Below are positions 16,597 through 25,440 of a stretch of 64,000 bases of DNA, one piece after another. The position numbers were made by a program, and so were the translations under genes. The notes beneath the pieces are model-generated. The model worked only from the letters and a program-made list of their open reading frames with translations. It searched no databases and was not told the DNA's origin. The stretch covers positions 434,001 through 498,000 of the forward strand of contig JAHBUD010000001.1 in assembly GCA_019638255.1 (NCBI GenBank). The letters are read 5' to 3'. This DNA comes from Cyclobacteriaceae bacterium. Lineage in GTDB: Bacteria > Bacteroidota > Bacteroidia > Cytophagales > Cyclobacteriaceae. Each line of letters starts with the position of its first letter. Position 1 is the first letter of the stretch.

Positions 16597-18288
16597 TTAT
16601 TGATGAGTTATCAACAGGGGCCCAACCTCCCAATTTGCCTTTAAATTAATAACAGGAACATTTTTTTCACTCTTATAGAAGATGATTGTTTCGGGTTCTT
16701 CTTTCGTGTAGAAATTACCGGCATCCCATTTTTCGTTTTTGTTTCTGTCAATGATTATTCGTATGTAATAATCGGAGGGAGGTAGGTTGTCGAAACGTGT
16801 TTTCGGTTGTGTACTTGATTGAATTACCGCATAACTTTTATTGACAATTTGAATGATTATACTTTCTTCGGATTGTACTTCTACTATCAACGTGCCAGTA
16901 TTTTCGGGTGTAACGGTTTTTATCTGATTTTGAATAGTATTCGCGGTGTCCTTTTCGATAGATATTATTGAACCTGCGGGAATAATAAGGTTATTAAAGG
17001 GTATAGTTTTTACAGCTGGTTTTGCTTCTTCTTTTGATACTGCTTTTTCGCTTGTACGTGTTCTTGGCTGTGAGGCTTGTGTAAATTCTGTTTCTTTTGG
17101 AAGTACTTTATTGATCTGTAATTGTGTCTTTCTTTCAGTTAATTCAAAATCATCTTTACCAAAAGTTATAGTTGTTGCAGAATCAATTTTAATGTAAAAG
17201 CTATCATACTGAATGTAGTTAACTGGCTTCGAGAAGTTTAGCTGACCTCTTAATACTGACTTGCTCTTGATGAAATCCAGATACTCAACTTTTGCAGTAA
17301 ATTTCTCTGGTCTTGATGGGCGCTTATCAAATTTTAGGTTCAATACAGTATCGATTTTATTTCCAATACTATCGGAGGCAATGAAATTAATCGGTATGCT
17401 GTCAGCATCAAGTAAAGTGTTGTATATTCTTATCGTGGAGGCATCTTCATAGTCAGAATAGATGATGTCTTTTTTATCAATGTAAGAAACTATATAATCA
17501 TCTATACCTTTTGTTGTGCGAATATTGAAGTAAGTGCTGATGGGTCTTGATGAGATAAGTTTCAAGTCGCGTGAGTCAAGCCGTACAATGGGAAGATTGA
17601 TGGTTAGGTGCTCATTGTTTAAAACAACACTATCTGCGATGAAACCAAATGATTCTGTTTTGCTGTCGACTATTAAGTTCTTGTTTTTGTCGTCAAAGGC
17701 ATAGAGCAAATAGTTGCCTTCTTTCATGTTATCCAGCGTGTATTCACCTTTGTCATTAGTGAAAGTAATCCATTGAGCCTCGTGTTTGAAGATGTTGACT
17801 GTATCGTGGTATACAACCGCAGCAACCGTGTAGTTTTTAACGGGTTTATCCTGAAGGGGATCATAAACAATTCCTTTGATAGACAAGGAATCAATATTAT
17901 CGCCAGTGCTAAAGGCTAATTTTAGGTTAACGGCTGAGTTGCGTTCGGTGATGTCTTTGATGGCTTCTCGGAATGAGATCGTGTAGGTTGTATTTTCTTT
18001 CAGGTCTGCGTTAAGCTTAAGTATCACCTTGTTCTTTCGCGCTTCAGCCTCAAATTTCTTTCCGATAGCAGGAGTTATAATAAGTTGTTCCCTTACTCCT
18101 CCAACCTGAACCATTTCATCAAAGAAAAGTTCAATTTCATTTCGATTGAAACTTGTTTGTCTGTCGGATGGATTTGATCGGATTAGTTTAGGTGGGATTT
18201 CATCTTTTATTCCCCCTGAGGGCTGTGTTATTTTAGCACAGGTCGACAAAAGCAATCCAATGACAATATAGGTGAGGGTTTTTTTCAT
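16597..18288 (-). CDS. Lipoprotein with N-terminal Ig-like (Big_5) domain
   Basis: This 563-residue protein has a lipoprotein signal (MKKTLTYIVIGLLLSTC, Cys17) followed by an SGGIKDEIPP segment and a Big_5 Ig-like domain (about 25-110: PPKLIRSNPSD, NEIELFFDEMV). A beta-rich middle includes a carboxypeptidase-regulatory-like module near KGEYTLDNMKEGNYLLYAFDD, and a C-terminal part again has YYIRIIIDRNKN. This architecture is a frequent Bacteroidota surface lipoprotein of unknown function. Its start overlaps the upstream methyltransferase stop by 4 bp (ATGA), so the two are coexpressed. Confidence 0.88.
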   Translation of the reverse strand: MKKTLTYIVIGLLLSTCAKITQPSGGIKDEIPPKLIRSNPSDRQTSFNRNEIELFFDEMVQVGGVREQLIITPAIGKKFEAEARKNKVILKLNADLKENTTYTISFREAIKDITERNSAVNLKLAFSTGDNIDSLSIKGIVYDPLQDKPVKNYTVAAVVYHDTVNIFKHEAQWITFTNDKGEYTLDNMKEGNYLLYAFDDKNKNLIVDSKTESFGFIADSVVLNNEHLTINLPIVRLDSRDLKLISSRPISTYFNIRTTKGIDDYIVSYIDKKDIIYSDYEDASTIRIYNTLLDADSIPINFIASDSIGNKIDTVLNLKFDKRPSRPEKFTAKVEYLDFIKSKSVLRGQLNFSKPVNYIQYDSFYIKIDSATTITFGKDDFELTERKTQLQINKVLPKETEFTQASQPRTRTSEKAVSKEEAKPAVKTIPFNNLIIPAGSIISIEKDTANTIQNQIKTVTPENTGTLIVEVQSEESIIIQIVNKSYAVIQSSTQPKTRFDNLPPSDYYIRIIIDRNKNEKWDAGNFYTKEEPETIIFYKSEKNVPVINLKANWEVGPLLITHQ

Positions 18289-19169
18289 TTATGCTTAGCA
18301 ATGTAAATCAGGCTAGAATAGTTTACAGATGATTTACTTTTATTGTTTGACTGAAATCCGCGAAAAACCGCTTTGAACAGTGCATCAAGCTTTTCGGTTC
18401 CACGTTTTTTTTCACTTAGCAGACTAACATAGTATGCATCAAGCTTCATTGGGTGTATTGAAATGACATTGAAGCCTGTTTCGTCAAGCAACTTCATCAT
18501 GCTGTTTTTTGAAAAGTGCCATAAGTGTCTGGGTACATCATAACCTGCCCAATGTTGCTTGTAGTGTTCGCCATCGGGTGATTGATAGTTGGGTACAGCT
18601 ATAAAAATAGTGCCATCATTCTTTAGTGATGCATGCAATTTTTCAAGGGTTTGATGAAGGTCAGGAATGTGCTCAAGCACATGCCAAAGGGTTATAATAT
18701 CAAATCGATCTGAACCCAGTTTTTCCATTGACTCAGAAATAGGTTTGCCTAATATTTTTTCCGCTTTTGCTCTCGCTGCAGGTGATGGCTCAATACCGTT
18801 TACTGACCAGCCCTTTTGTTGAAGCGCCCTTAAAAACTCTCCCGTTCCACAACCAAAGTCTAAAACATTACCTGTAGGCGCAAAGTGTTCTATCAATTTT
18901 CTTTTCCATCGAAGTGTAAATTGACGTGCAGCCAGGTAAGCGGTACCGATAAATCCAGAAGACTTTCCAGAATGAGAGATGTAGTCTTGGGAAAGATAGT
19001 ATCGATAAAGTTCATCGTCATCTGGCCGAGGCGTGGTTATACCTAAAGAGCAGCTACTACATATTTTGACCTGAAATGTTTCCTGTGAAACAGTTGTGTC
19101 TTTACAGCTAAGATGGTTTTGAAAATTGCTTTGTTTACAAACAGGACACCGATCAACAGTTATCATCAT
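18285..19169 (-). CDS. Class I SAM-dependent methyltransferase with zinc ribbon
   Basis: This is a 294-residue methyltransferase. Two CxxC pairs (C8/C11 and C37/C40) form an N-terminal zinc ribbon, as in the family often found with sugar or lipid modification enzymes. The SAM-binding motif NVLDFGCGTG is at 101-110 and the post-I motifs include LWHVLEHIPDLHQ and VPNYQSPDGEHY. The substrate is unknown. It overlaps mnmG upstream (4 bp) and the Big_5 lipoprotein downstream (4 bp), so the three genes form one transcription unit. A parS-like sequence lies within its first codons (19077-19092). Confidence 0.9.
   Translation of the reverse strand: MMITVDRCPVCKQSNFQNHLSCKDTTVSQETFQVKICSSCSLGITTPRPDDDELYRYYLSQDYISHSGKSSGFIGTAYLAARQFTLRWKRKLIEHFAPTGNVLDFGCGTGEFLRALQQKGWSVNGIEPSPAARAKAEKILGKPISESMEKLGSDRFDIITLWHVLEHIPDLHQTLEKLHASLKNDGTIFIAVPNYQSPDGEHYKQHWAGYDVPRHLWHFSKNSMMKLLDETGFNVISIHPMKLDAYYVSLLSEKKRGTEKLDALFKAVFRGFQSNNKSKSSVNYSSLIYIAKHK
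19077..19092. other. Degenerate parS-like site
   Basis: TGTTTCCTGTGAAACA matches the chromosomal parS consensus TGTTNCACGTGAAACA at 14 of 16 positions; the two differences are at the centre. It lies in the coding region of the methyltransferase, about 2 kb from the two better sites beside mnmG. Chance occurrence is possible. Confidence 0.35.
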
Positions 19170-21028
19170 TTTCCTAGATAAACAGTTAATACTGAGATAT
19201 CAGCAGGAGACACTCCGCTAATGCGTGATGCCTGTCCAATGGTTTGGGGTTTTATTTTTTTCAACTTCTCTCTGGCCTCAGATGACAATGCCTTTACCCT
19301 ATCGTAATCAAAATCAGAGAAGATTTTATAATCTTCAAGGGTTCCTATTTTTTCGGCAAGTTTCTTTTCGCGCTCTATATAGGTTTCGTACTTGATTTCT
19401 ATTTCTGCCTGTTCCTGAATTTCCTGGCTGAACCTGTCAATCTCTTTGCGTAGATCTTCGCTTAGTGCTTTAATCTGTAGTATGCTTACCTCGGGTCGTT
19501 TTAATAAGTTGCCTACAATCTGCTTTTCGCGGATGGTTGCAGTGTTGAAGGATTCTAATTCATTGTTAACCTGATCGGGATCGACTTTAATGGATTTCAA
19601 AAGTTTAGTTAATGCAGCTACTCCTGATTTTTTGTCGAATACTTTTTCAAGACGTTGATCGCTTGCCAGGCCCAGCTTGTGTCCGTATTCTGTCAATCGT
19701 AGGTCGGCATTATCCTGCCTGAGTAACACACGATATTCTGCGCGGGAAGTGAACATGCGATATGGCTCTTGGGTGCCCTTGTTCACCAGGTCATCTATCA
19801 ACACGCCTATATAGGCTTCTGAACGCTTGAGCACGAAAGGCTCTTTATCGTTGATTTTATTATGCGCGTTTATGCCGGCCATCAGCCCTTGACAGGCCGC
19901 TTCTTCATAGCCGGTTGTACCATTGATTTGTCCCGCAAAGTACAGATTATCAATTAGTTGTGTCTCAAGTGTCAGCTTTAGTTGTGTGGGTGGAAAGAAA
20001 TCGTATTCTATCGCGTAGCCTGGCCGAAACATTTTAGCCTTTTCAAACCCTTTAATTTTTGTAAGCGCTTGATATTGAATGTCTTCCGGAAGTGAAGTTG
20101 AAAATCCATTAACGTAGATTTCCACCGTACTCCAACCCTCGGGTTCAACAAAAATCTGATGTCTTTCGCGTTCTGCGAAGCGGTTGATTTTGTCCTCGAT
20201 TGATGGACAGTACCGTGGCCCCAGACCCTTAATACGACCGCTGAACATCGGAGAGCGCTCAAAGCCTAGTTTAAGCGTATCGTGTACGTCTTCATTGGTA
20301 TAGGTTATCCAACAGCTTACTTGCTTTGATAGCGGAGCTGTGTCAGTAAACGAAAACTTTCCCGGATTTTCGTCACCGCGCTGCTCTTCCATTTTCGAGT
20401 AATTAAGTGAACGTCCATCAACCCTGGGAGGGGTTCCGGTTTTCATTCTGCCGGATTCAAAACCCAAAGTAACAAGCTGCTCCGTTAGACCAGTCGCAGC
20501 TTTTTCACCGGTTCGGCCTCCTCCGAAGTGCTTTTCCCCGATATGGATTTTGCCATTCAGAAAGGTGCCGTTGGTAAGAATTACTGCCTTACTGCGGATT
20601 TCTAGGCCAAGCGATGTTTTAATGCCAATTGCTCTTCCACCGTAGATGAGGATTTCAATGACCATTTCTTGCCAGAAGTCAACATTGGATATGTTTTCAA
20701 GTGCGAGTCTCCACTCCTCTGCAAACCTCATTCTGTCATTCTGGGTACGGGGACTCCACATAGCTGGTCCCTTTGAAAGATTCAGCATTCTGAACTGAAT
20801 CATTGATTTGTCGGATATTATTCCAGAAAGTCCCCCCAGCGCATCTATTTCCCGCACAATTTGTCCTTTGGCCACACCACCCATGGCAGGGTTGCACGAC
20901 ATTTGCGCTATTGTGCCCATGTTCATGGTAACAAGCAGCACTTTTGAACCCATATTGGCAGCTGCCGCAGCAGCTTCGCAGCCAGCATGCCCTGCCCCCA
21001 CTACAATTACATCATATTGTTGAAACAT
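19166..21028 (-). CDS. mnmG: tRNA uridine-5-carboxymethylaminomethyl(34) synthesis enzyme MnmG
   Basis: MnmG (GidA) works with MnmE to install the cmnm5 group on U34 of tRNAs that read NNA/NNG codons. It uses FAD, and its partner supplies methylenetetrahydrofolate-dependent chemistry. The Rossmann motif VGAGHAGCEAA is at residues 10-20, followed by the hallmark SCNPAMGGVAKGQ, GTFLNGKIHIG, RMKTGTPPR and AGQINGTTGYEEAACQG. The C-terminal helical domain ends in QTIGQASRISGVSPADISVL. At 620 residues it is full length. Its upstream gap holds two parS-like sites and a DnaA box. A -7-like TATCTTTG on this strand (21151-21158, inside the ybeY end) could be its promoter. Confidence 0.98.
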   Translation of the reverse strand: MFQQYDVIVVGAGHAGCEAAAAAANMGSKVLLVTMNMGTIAQMSCNPAMGGVAKGQIVREIDALGGLSGIISDKSMIQFRMLNLSKGPAMWSPRTQNDRMRFAEEWRLALENISNVDFWQEMVIEILIYGGRAIGIKTSLGLEIRSKAVILTNGTFLNGKIHIGEKHFGGGRTGEKAATGLTEQLVTLGFESGRMKTGTPPRVDGRSLNYSKMEEQRGDENPGKFSFTDTAPLSKQVSCWITYTNEDVHDTLKLGFERSPMFSGRIKGLGPRYCPSIEDKINRFAERERHQIFVEPEGWSTVEIYVNGFSTSLPEDIQYQALTKIKGFEKAKMFRPGYAIEYDFFPPTQLKLTLETQLIDNLYFAGQINGTTGYEEAACQGLMAGINAHNKINDKEPFVLKRSEAYIGVLIDDLVNKGTQEPYRMFTSRAEYRVLLRQDNADLRLTEYGHKLGLASDQRLEKVFDKKSGVAALTKLLKSIKVDPDQVNNELESFNTATIREKQIVGNLLKRPEVSILQIKALSEDLRKEIDRFSQEIQEQAEIEIKYETYIEREKKLAEKIGTLEDYKIFSDFDYDRVKALSSEAREKLKKIKPQTIGQASRISGVSPADISVLTVYLGK

Positions 21029-21033
21029 GCCTT

Positions 21034-21049
21034 TGTTTCACGTGAAACG
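21034..21049. other. parS: parS-like site 1 (ParB binding)
   Basis: TGTTTCACGTGAAACG matches the conserved parS consensus TGTTNCACGTGAAACA at 15 of 16 positions, with only the last base differing. It lies 6 bp upstream of the mnmG start codon. Chromosomal parS sites load ParB and cluster near oriC. A perfect core palindrome (GTTTCACGTGAAAC) is preserved. Confidence 0.7.
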
Positions 21050-21070
21050 TTAAAAATCCATAAAATTCAA

Positions 21071-21100
21071 AAATCCACATTTCCACAAATATTATCCACA
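21071..21100 (+). other. Three co-oriented DnaA-box-like sequences
   Basis: TTATCCACA at 21092-21100 is a perfect DnaA box. AAATCCACA (21071-21079) and ATTTCCACA (21079-21087) each match at 7 of 9 positions in the same orientation. They sit between the two parS-like sites in an A/T-rich 116-bp gap. They could serve replication initiation or DnaA titration; this is inference from sequence alone. Confidence 0.5.
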
Positions 21101-21122
21101 ATGCATTTAAGCGGTAAATACT

Positions 21123-21138
21123 GGTTTCACGTGGAACA
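21123..21138. other. parS: parS-like site 2 (ParB binding)
   Basis: GGTTTCACGTGGAACA reads TGTTCCACGTGAAACC on the other strand. This matches the TGTTCCACGTGAAACA form of parS at 15 of 16 positions. It is 89 bp from site 1 (start to start) and 7 bp from the ybeY stop codon, so the gap is bounded by a parS-like site at each end. Confidence 0.65.
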
Positions 21139-21144
21139 CCGTTG

Positions 21145-21564
21145 TTAGCGCAAAGATAGATAAGCGTCTTCTGTTTTGCGCATTTTGGATTTCTGGCGCC
21201 CGGTTTTGTCGTTATAGCCCAGTAGGTGCAGTATTCCGTGTACCATTACACGGTGTAATTCGGAGTCGAAAGAGCTTTGAAATTTGGTGGCGTTATCGCG
21301 TATTCGCGGAATACTGATATATAATTCACCCTCGATCCTTTTAGGCAGAGTGGAGTTATCAAACGTAACAATATCAGTTAATGTGGAGTGATTCAGGAAT
21401 TTTTTGTTGATCTGGCTCAGGTACTCATCAGAACAAAATATGATATTCAGATACTCTAATTGACCCCCCTCGGTCTCAACTACATTTTTTAGCCAATTTG
21501 ATGTTTTTCCGGGATTTTGGGGTTTGAAGCGTAGATCTTCGGCAAAGAATCGGATTACGCCCAT
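21145..21564 (-). CDS. ybeY: rRNA maturation RNase YbeY
   Basis: YbeY is a single-strand endoribonuclease needed for 16S rRNA 3'-end maturation and 70S quality control. The metal motif HGILHLLGYND starts at H109, with H113 as the second ligand. The third ligand position, His in most bacteria, is Asp119 here, a variant I recall as common in Bacteroidota. At 139 residues it is a normal length for the phylum. It is preceded 4 bp upstream by the RsbW-like gene and followed by the parS-bearing gap before mnmG. Confidence 0.95.
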   Translation of the reverse strand: MGVIRFFAEDLRFKPQNPGKTSNWLKNVVETEGGQLEYLNIIFCSDEYLSQINKKFLNHSTLTDIVTFDNSTLPKRIEGELYISIPRIRDNATKFQSSFDSELHRVMVHGILHLLGYNDKTGRQKSKMRKTEDAYLSLR

Positions 21565-21568
21565 TTTA

Positions 21569-21970
21569 CTAATTCATATAGAAGCTAAGCTCCACTACTT
21601 TGCCTCCATCTTTAAACTCCACCTCGTCCGAAAGGTGCTTCATCAAAAAGATGCCCCTACCACCGGGCTTGTCAATATTTTCTGGTGCGGTTGGGTCGGG
21701 CAGGCTATGGTAGTTAAAGCCATCACCTTCGTCCTTCACTGTAAACCTTAGGAGATTATCGTTTAGCACAAGACTTAGGTATACATTTTTCAGCGAATTG
21801 CTGGCATTGCCGTGCTTAATTGCATTATTCACGGCTTCGGTAACAGCAATCATAATGTTGCCATAAATGTCATCATCAAGGTGAAAGCGTTCTTTTGCAT
21901 TATCAATAAAGCTCTCGATCATCCGGATATTGTCAATTATGGAAGGAATCTGAATGCTAATTGAGTTCAT
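21569..21970 (-). CDS. RsbW-like ATP-binding (anti-sigma/HATPase) protein
   Basis: This is a 133-residue GHKL ATPase domain without a dimerisation or sensor region, as in serine-protein kinases of the RsbW/SpoIIAB type. The N box is AVTEAVNNAIKHGN, the G1 box VKDEGDGFNY, and the G2-like segment KPGGRGIFLMKHLSDEV. It may phosphorylate an anti-sigma antagonist or bind a sigma factor, but no partner is in view. It sits between the DUF4175 gene (16-bp gap) and ybeY (4-bp gap), in one operon. Confidence 0.93.
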   Translation of the reverse strand: MNSISIQIPSIIDNIRMIESFIDNAKERFHLDDDIYGNIMIAVTEAVNNAIKHGNASNSLKNVYLSLVLNDNLLRFTVKDEGDGFNYHSLPDPTAPENIDKPGGRGIFLMKHLSDEVEFKDGGKVVELSFYMN

Positions 21971-21986
21971 TGCCTGTGTCTAAAAG

Positions 21987-24900
21987 TTAGTTTTCACGGA
22001 TTCGTTTAAAATAGTCGTTAACCTCCTGCTTGTAAAATGGGAACAGTTTCGGAGGCACTGTTTTCAACAATTCTACTTCTTTTTCTTTTAACCGTAAATA
22101 GTCCTCAATGGCCTTGGGTACTTCTTTATCATAATCCTTGGCCGCCTCACCCTTTCGCTCTTCATCCAGGTCCTGTTCGCGCAATGATTTTTCGGCTTCA
22201 AGCAGTCTGGTCAAAATATCGCGTTGGCGCTGAATCAGTTGATCCGTAAGACGCTTGTTTACTAAATCAGTCTCCGTTTCCTCCATCCTATCGGTCAAAT
22301 CACCACCAGGGGTTTCTATTCCCTTTTCATTCATTTTTTTTTGCATCTCCTGGAGAGCCCTTCGTATCCGCTCCTGCTCAGCGGCCATCTCGGCAAGCTC
22401 TTCTGAAAGCTCGCGTCCCCCCTTACCACTATTTCTTAGTTGCTCAATCTTTTCGTTAAGCTGTTGCTGCATCTGGCTTAAATTAGGCTGATTGCCTTTT
22501 TGCTTACTTTTTTTTCCGGTTGCCTTCGCATTGGCCATCATGTTCATCATCATATCAAAATGACTGTCAAGCATGAGCGCTAAGTTATTTATTGACGTCA
22601 TGCTGAATTGCATTTCTGTGGATATCTGGGGTCGCCTTCTTTCACGATAGGCCTCTATGGTTTTATCCAGCCTGTCATTTAGCTCCGTTACCTCACGGGT
22701 GATGAATGAGCCCATCATTGCATCTCGCTTTCCAAGGGATAACAAGCTGTCTTCCAGCACCTTAACATCATCCTTAATCTTTAATTGCTGTTGGGCGAGT
22801 AAGTTAAATCGGGGATCGCTCTGTTGTAGTTCGCTGAATTGCTTCATCAATCCCTCCTGATCGTGAGAGAGTTTGATCAGTCCATGAATAATCTGGCGCA
22901 GCGTTTCAAGGTTTTGCATGTCGATTTCCACGCTCATCGCGCCCTGCATGGATTCCATTTGTTGCTTCATTTCCTGCATTTTCTGGACGGCATCGCGCTG
23001 ATTCCCTTTTGATTGTGATGGTTTACCCTCTTTTAGGTTTTCCTGACTGTTTTGCTGAAGATCTTCAACATCCTTGCTTTTTTCTTCATTCGGAATATCG
23101 TCCCCGGTTTTGAGCTCATCTCCAAGCTCCCGAAGCTCCTTAAGCTTTTCTTCTGTCTTCTTGAATTCTTCTGATATTTTTTCCTGCTCCTCGGCCAGAG
23201 ACTTGGACCTTTCATCTTTTGAATCCTCACCTGACTTTTGCTGATACTTGTTTTTGCCATCAGCCTTATCCAATTCTTTTTGCAACCCCTCAGTTCTTTC
23301 AAGCAACTCTTTCTGATCCTCAATATTCTTTTCAAGATCCTTTATGGCCTGATCGGTCTTGTATTCAAATTGAAGCTGTTTAAATAATTCGAGTGTTCTT
23401 TCGAGTTCCTTTTCCAGGTTAGCTGAGTTCTTGTTCAGCTTATCCATTATGCGCTGAAGTTGATTCACATCAGCATTTTCTTTCAACAGCTTTTCAAGTT
23501 CCCGAAGAAGCTTTCGTGTTTCATCGTCAAGCAACTCATCCATTAGCTTTTGGATTTGCTCTGCCTTTTCCCGTATGCGCTCATCTTGTTCAGTAAAGGC
23601 GTCTTTCTTTTGTTCCAGTAATTTGTTCTGTTCTTTTAATTCGTTGAGCAACTTTTCAAGATCTTTCTTCTGCTCCAGAATATCCTCAAGTTTCTTTTTG
23701 TCTTGCCAATCAAGCGAAAGCTTTCCTTTCATTTTTTGTTGCGCGTCTTCAATCTGCTTTTGTAGATCCTGGGCCTTTGAGTAGCTCTGTTCAATTTTTT
23801 GTTGTGTTTGCGATTGCGATTTTGAAATATCAGTCACAAGCTGATCTTTATCGGGAACGAAAAGTGTATAAACTGAAGAACGTGTAGATTTATGTCCGTT
23901 AACACCATCATTGTCCCACACCTGAAGAAAATACTCCAGGTATTCTCCAGGTTTTAAACGAAGAGAATCCAGCGTCCAGTTATAGAAGAAACTTTGTTGA
24001 ATCTGGTTAGGACGAATGGAGAGATTGAAAGATCCGTTTGATATTTTTTGCTGAGCCCCATCTTTAACCTGATAATGAAGCATGAGCTTACTGAGACCAT
24101 AATCATCAGAAACGATTCCGCCTAAAACAATGCGTTGATAGAGAACCGAGTCTCTGAAGTTGTTCACCATAAGCTGCGGATGTTGATCTTTAATGACATC
24201 AATCCGATAGCTGATTTTCTCCTTGTTATTGCTGTGTTCGTTCTCCAGCAGGATTTCATATTGGTCTGGATTTTGAATGCCTTTTTTGAATATAAATGAC
24301 TCATTATCAGAACCTTGCATAGATGTTGGCTGACCATCGGAAGCAAAAAGAATCCCAGCTTTAAGTGTATTTGCCGTATAAACTTCCCAGGTAGCCACAG
24401 TGCCCTCGGGTATCTCCAGGTTGCCCGCATTAACAAGTTGATTGTTTCTTCTGTGCAGGTAGCGTGGATACTCCAGCTTAAGTTTTAATTGTGTAAGCTC
24501 CGGACGTTTAGTCAGCAGGATTTCATAAGGGACGGAATAATAGCCAGCGGCCTCAAAGCGAATTTGCCGAGCCTCTTGAAGTTTTTCAAATGTGTATTGA
24601 AAGTTTCCGCCTCCCAATGACTCCATTTTTAACCGCTGCGACTTTACAATGAGATAACAGGCTTCAGGAATGACACTTCCCTCCAGGCTAAGCGAAAGCG
24701 TAAAATCCTCATTGAAGAATGCGGTGAGATTTGTGTTCTGTATTACGAAAGCGAATGGTGCCTGAGGAGCAAATTGTTGATTGAAATTAACAATCCGATA
24801 GGTGCTGTTAACCAGAATATTTTTATTGATTAGCGCAAGGGCAACAATAATGAAAACAGGTATTGCCAATAACTTTAGGTACCGTGCATTTTGAGATAGA

Positions 24901-25340
24901 TCAACAGCGGAACTAAATTCTATGGGCTCAAATACTTTTGATTTTTGTTCCATGCTGGCTACGGCCAGGCTTGAACCTTGCCGAAGGTTGATTAACTGAA
25001 TGAGGTTCACCAGCCGATCTTGAACCTGTGGAAATGATTTTCCAATAAGTCTTGCGCTTTCCTCATCCCCCATTCCCTTTTTAGCGAGCCAGAATTGAAA
25101 AGGTTCTCTTAAAAAATGGTAAACACAATAGAGGACGATGGCAAGAAAGGAAATAACCAGAAGCAATCGCCCCCATGGAGCAAGCCAGAGTATGTGTTCG
25201 AGAATTGCAGCGCTAACAAAATAAATGAACAAGACTGTGAGCGAAAGCAAAGCGCCCTTCACAAGAAGGTTGGTGTAATACCTTCGCCTGAAGGAATCAA
25301 TGTTTGACCTGATCTTTTCGAAACCACTACCCATTACCAC
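21987..25340 (-). CDS. DUF4175 family membrane protein with long coiled coils
   Basis: This is a 1117-residue protein typical of Bacteroidota DUF4175. Two transmembrane helices lie near 28-50 and 56-75 and a third at about 153-170. A beta-rich extracytoplasmic part (about 180-500) follows. Long, highly charged coiled coils cover about 505-780 (LEQKKDLEKLLNELKEQNK) and 880-1060 (QERIRRALQEMQKKM). In many Bacteroidota such proteins are encoded near MoxR/VWA operons; none is visible here. The function is unknown; an envelope scaffold is a guess. The start could also be Met3. It heads the operon with the RsbW-like gene, ybeY and mnmG. Confidence 0.88.
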   Translation of the reverse strand: MVMGSGFEKIRSNIDSFRRRYYTNLLVKGALLSLTVLFIYFVSAAILEHILWLAPWGRLLLVISFLAIVLYCVYHFLREPFQFWLAKKGMGDEESARLIGKSFPQVQDRLVNLIQLINLRQGSSLAVASMEQKSKVFEPIEFSSAVDLSQNARYLKLLAIPVFIIVALALINKNILVNSTYRIVNFNQQFAPQAPFAFVIQNTNLTAFFNEDFTLSLSLEGSVIPEACYLIVKSQRLKMESLGGGNFQYTFEKLQEARQIRFEAAGYYSVPYEILLTKRPELTQLKLKLEYPRYLHRRNNQLVNAGNLEIPEGTVATWEVYTANTLKAGILFASDGQPTSMQGSDNESFIFKKGIQNPDQYEILLENEHSNNKEKISYRIDVIKDQHPQLMVNNFRDSVLYQRIVLGGIVSDDYGLSKLMLHYQVKDGAQQKISNGSFNLSIRPNQIQQSFFYNWTLDSLRLKPGEYLEYFLQVWDNDGVNGHKSTRSSVYTLFVPDKDQLVTDISKSQSQTQQKIEQSYSKAQDLQKQIEDAQQKMKGKLSLDWQDKKKLEDILEQKKDLEKLLNELKEQNKLLEQKKDAFTEQDERIREKAEQIQKLMDELLDDETRKLLRELEKLLKENADVNQLQRIMDKLNKNSANLEKELERTLELFKQLQFEYKTDQAIKDLEKNIEDQKELLERTEGLQKELDKADGKNKYQQKSGEDSKDERSKSLAEEQEKISEEFKKTEEKLKELRELGDELKTGDDIPNEEKSKDVEDLQQNSQENLKEGKPSQSKGNQRDAVQKMQEMKQQMESMQGAMSVEIDMQNLETLRQIIHGLIKLSHDQEGLMKQFSELQQSDPRFNLLAQQQLKIKDDVKVLEDSLLSLGKRDAMMGSFITREVTELNDRLDKTIEAYRERRRPQISTEMQFSMTSINNLALMLDSHFDMMMNMMANAKATGKKSKQKGNQPNLSQMQQQLNEKIEQLRNSGKGGRELSEELAEMAAEQERIRRALQEMQKKMNEKGIETPGGDLTDRMEETETDLVNKRLTDQLIQRQRDILTRLLEAEKSLREQDLDEERKGEAAKDYDKEVPKAIEDYLRLKEKEVELLKTVPPKLFPFYKQEVNDYFKRIREN

Positions 25341-25440
25341 AATCTTATTATCAGAAACGTGTATTTCACTTTCAAAGTTTACAGGATCGATAAAGATAGT
25401 GGCTTGACTTTATGTAAGCAACGGCTAACTATATAAGCGC

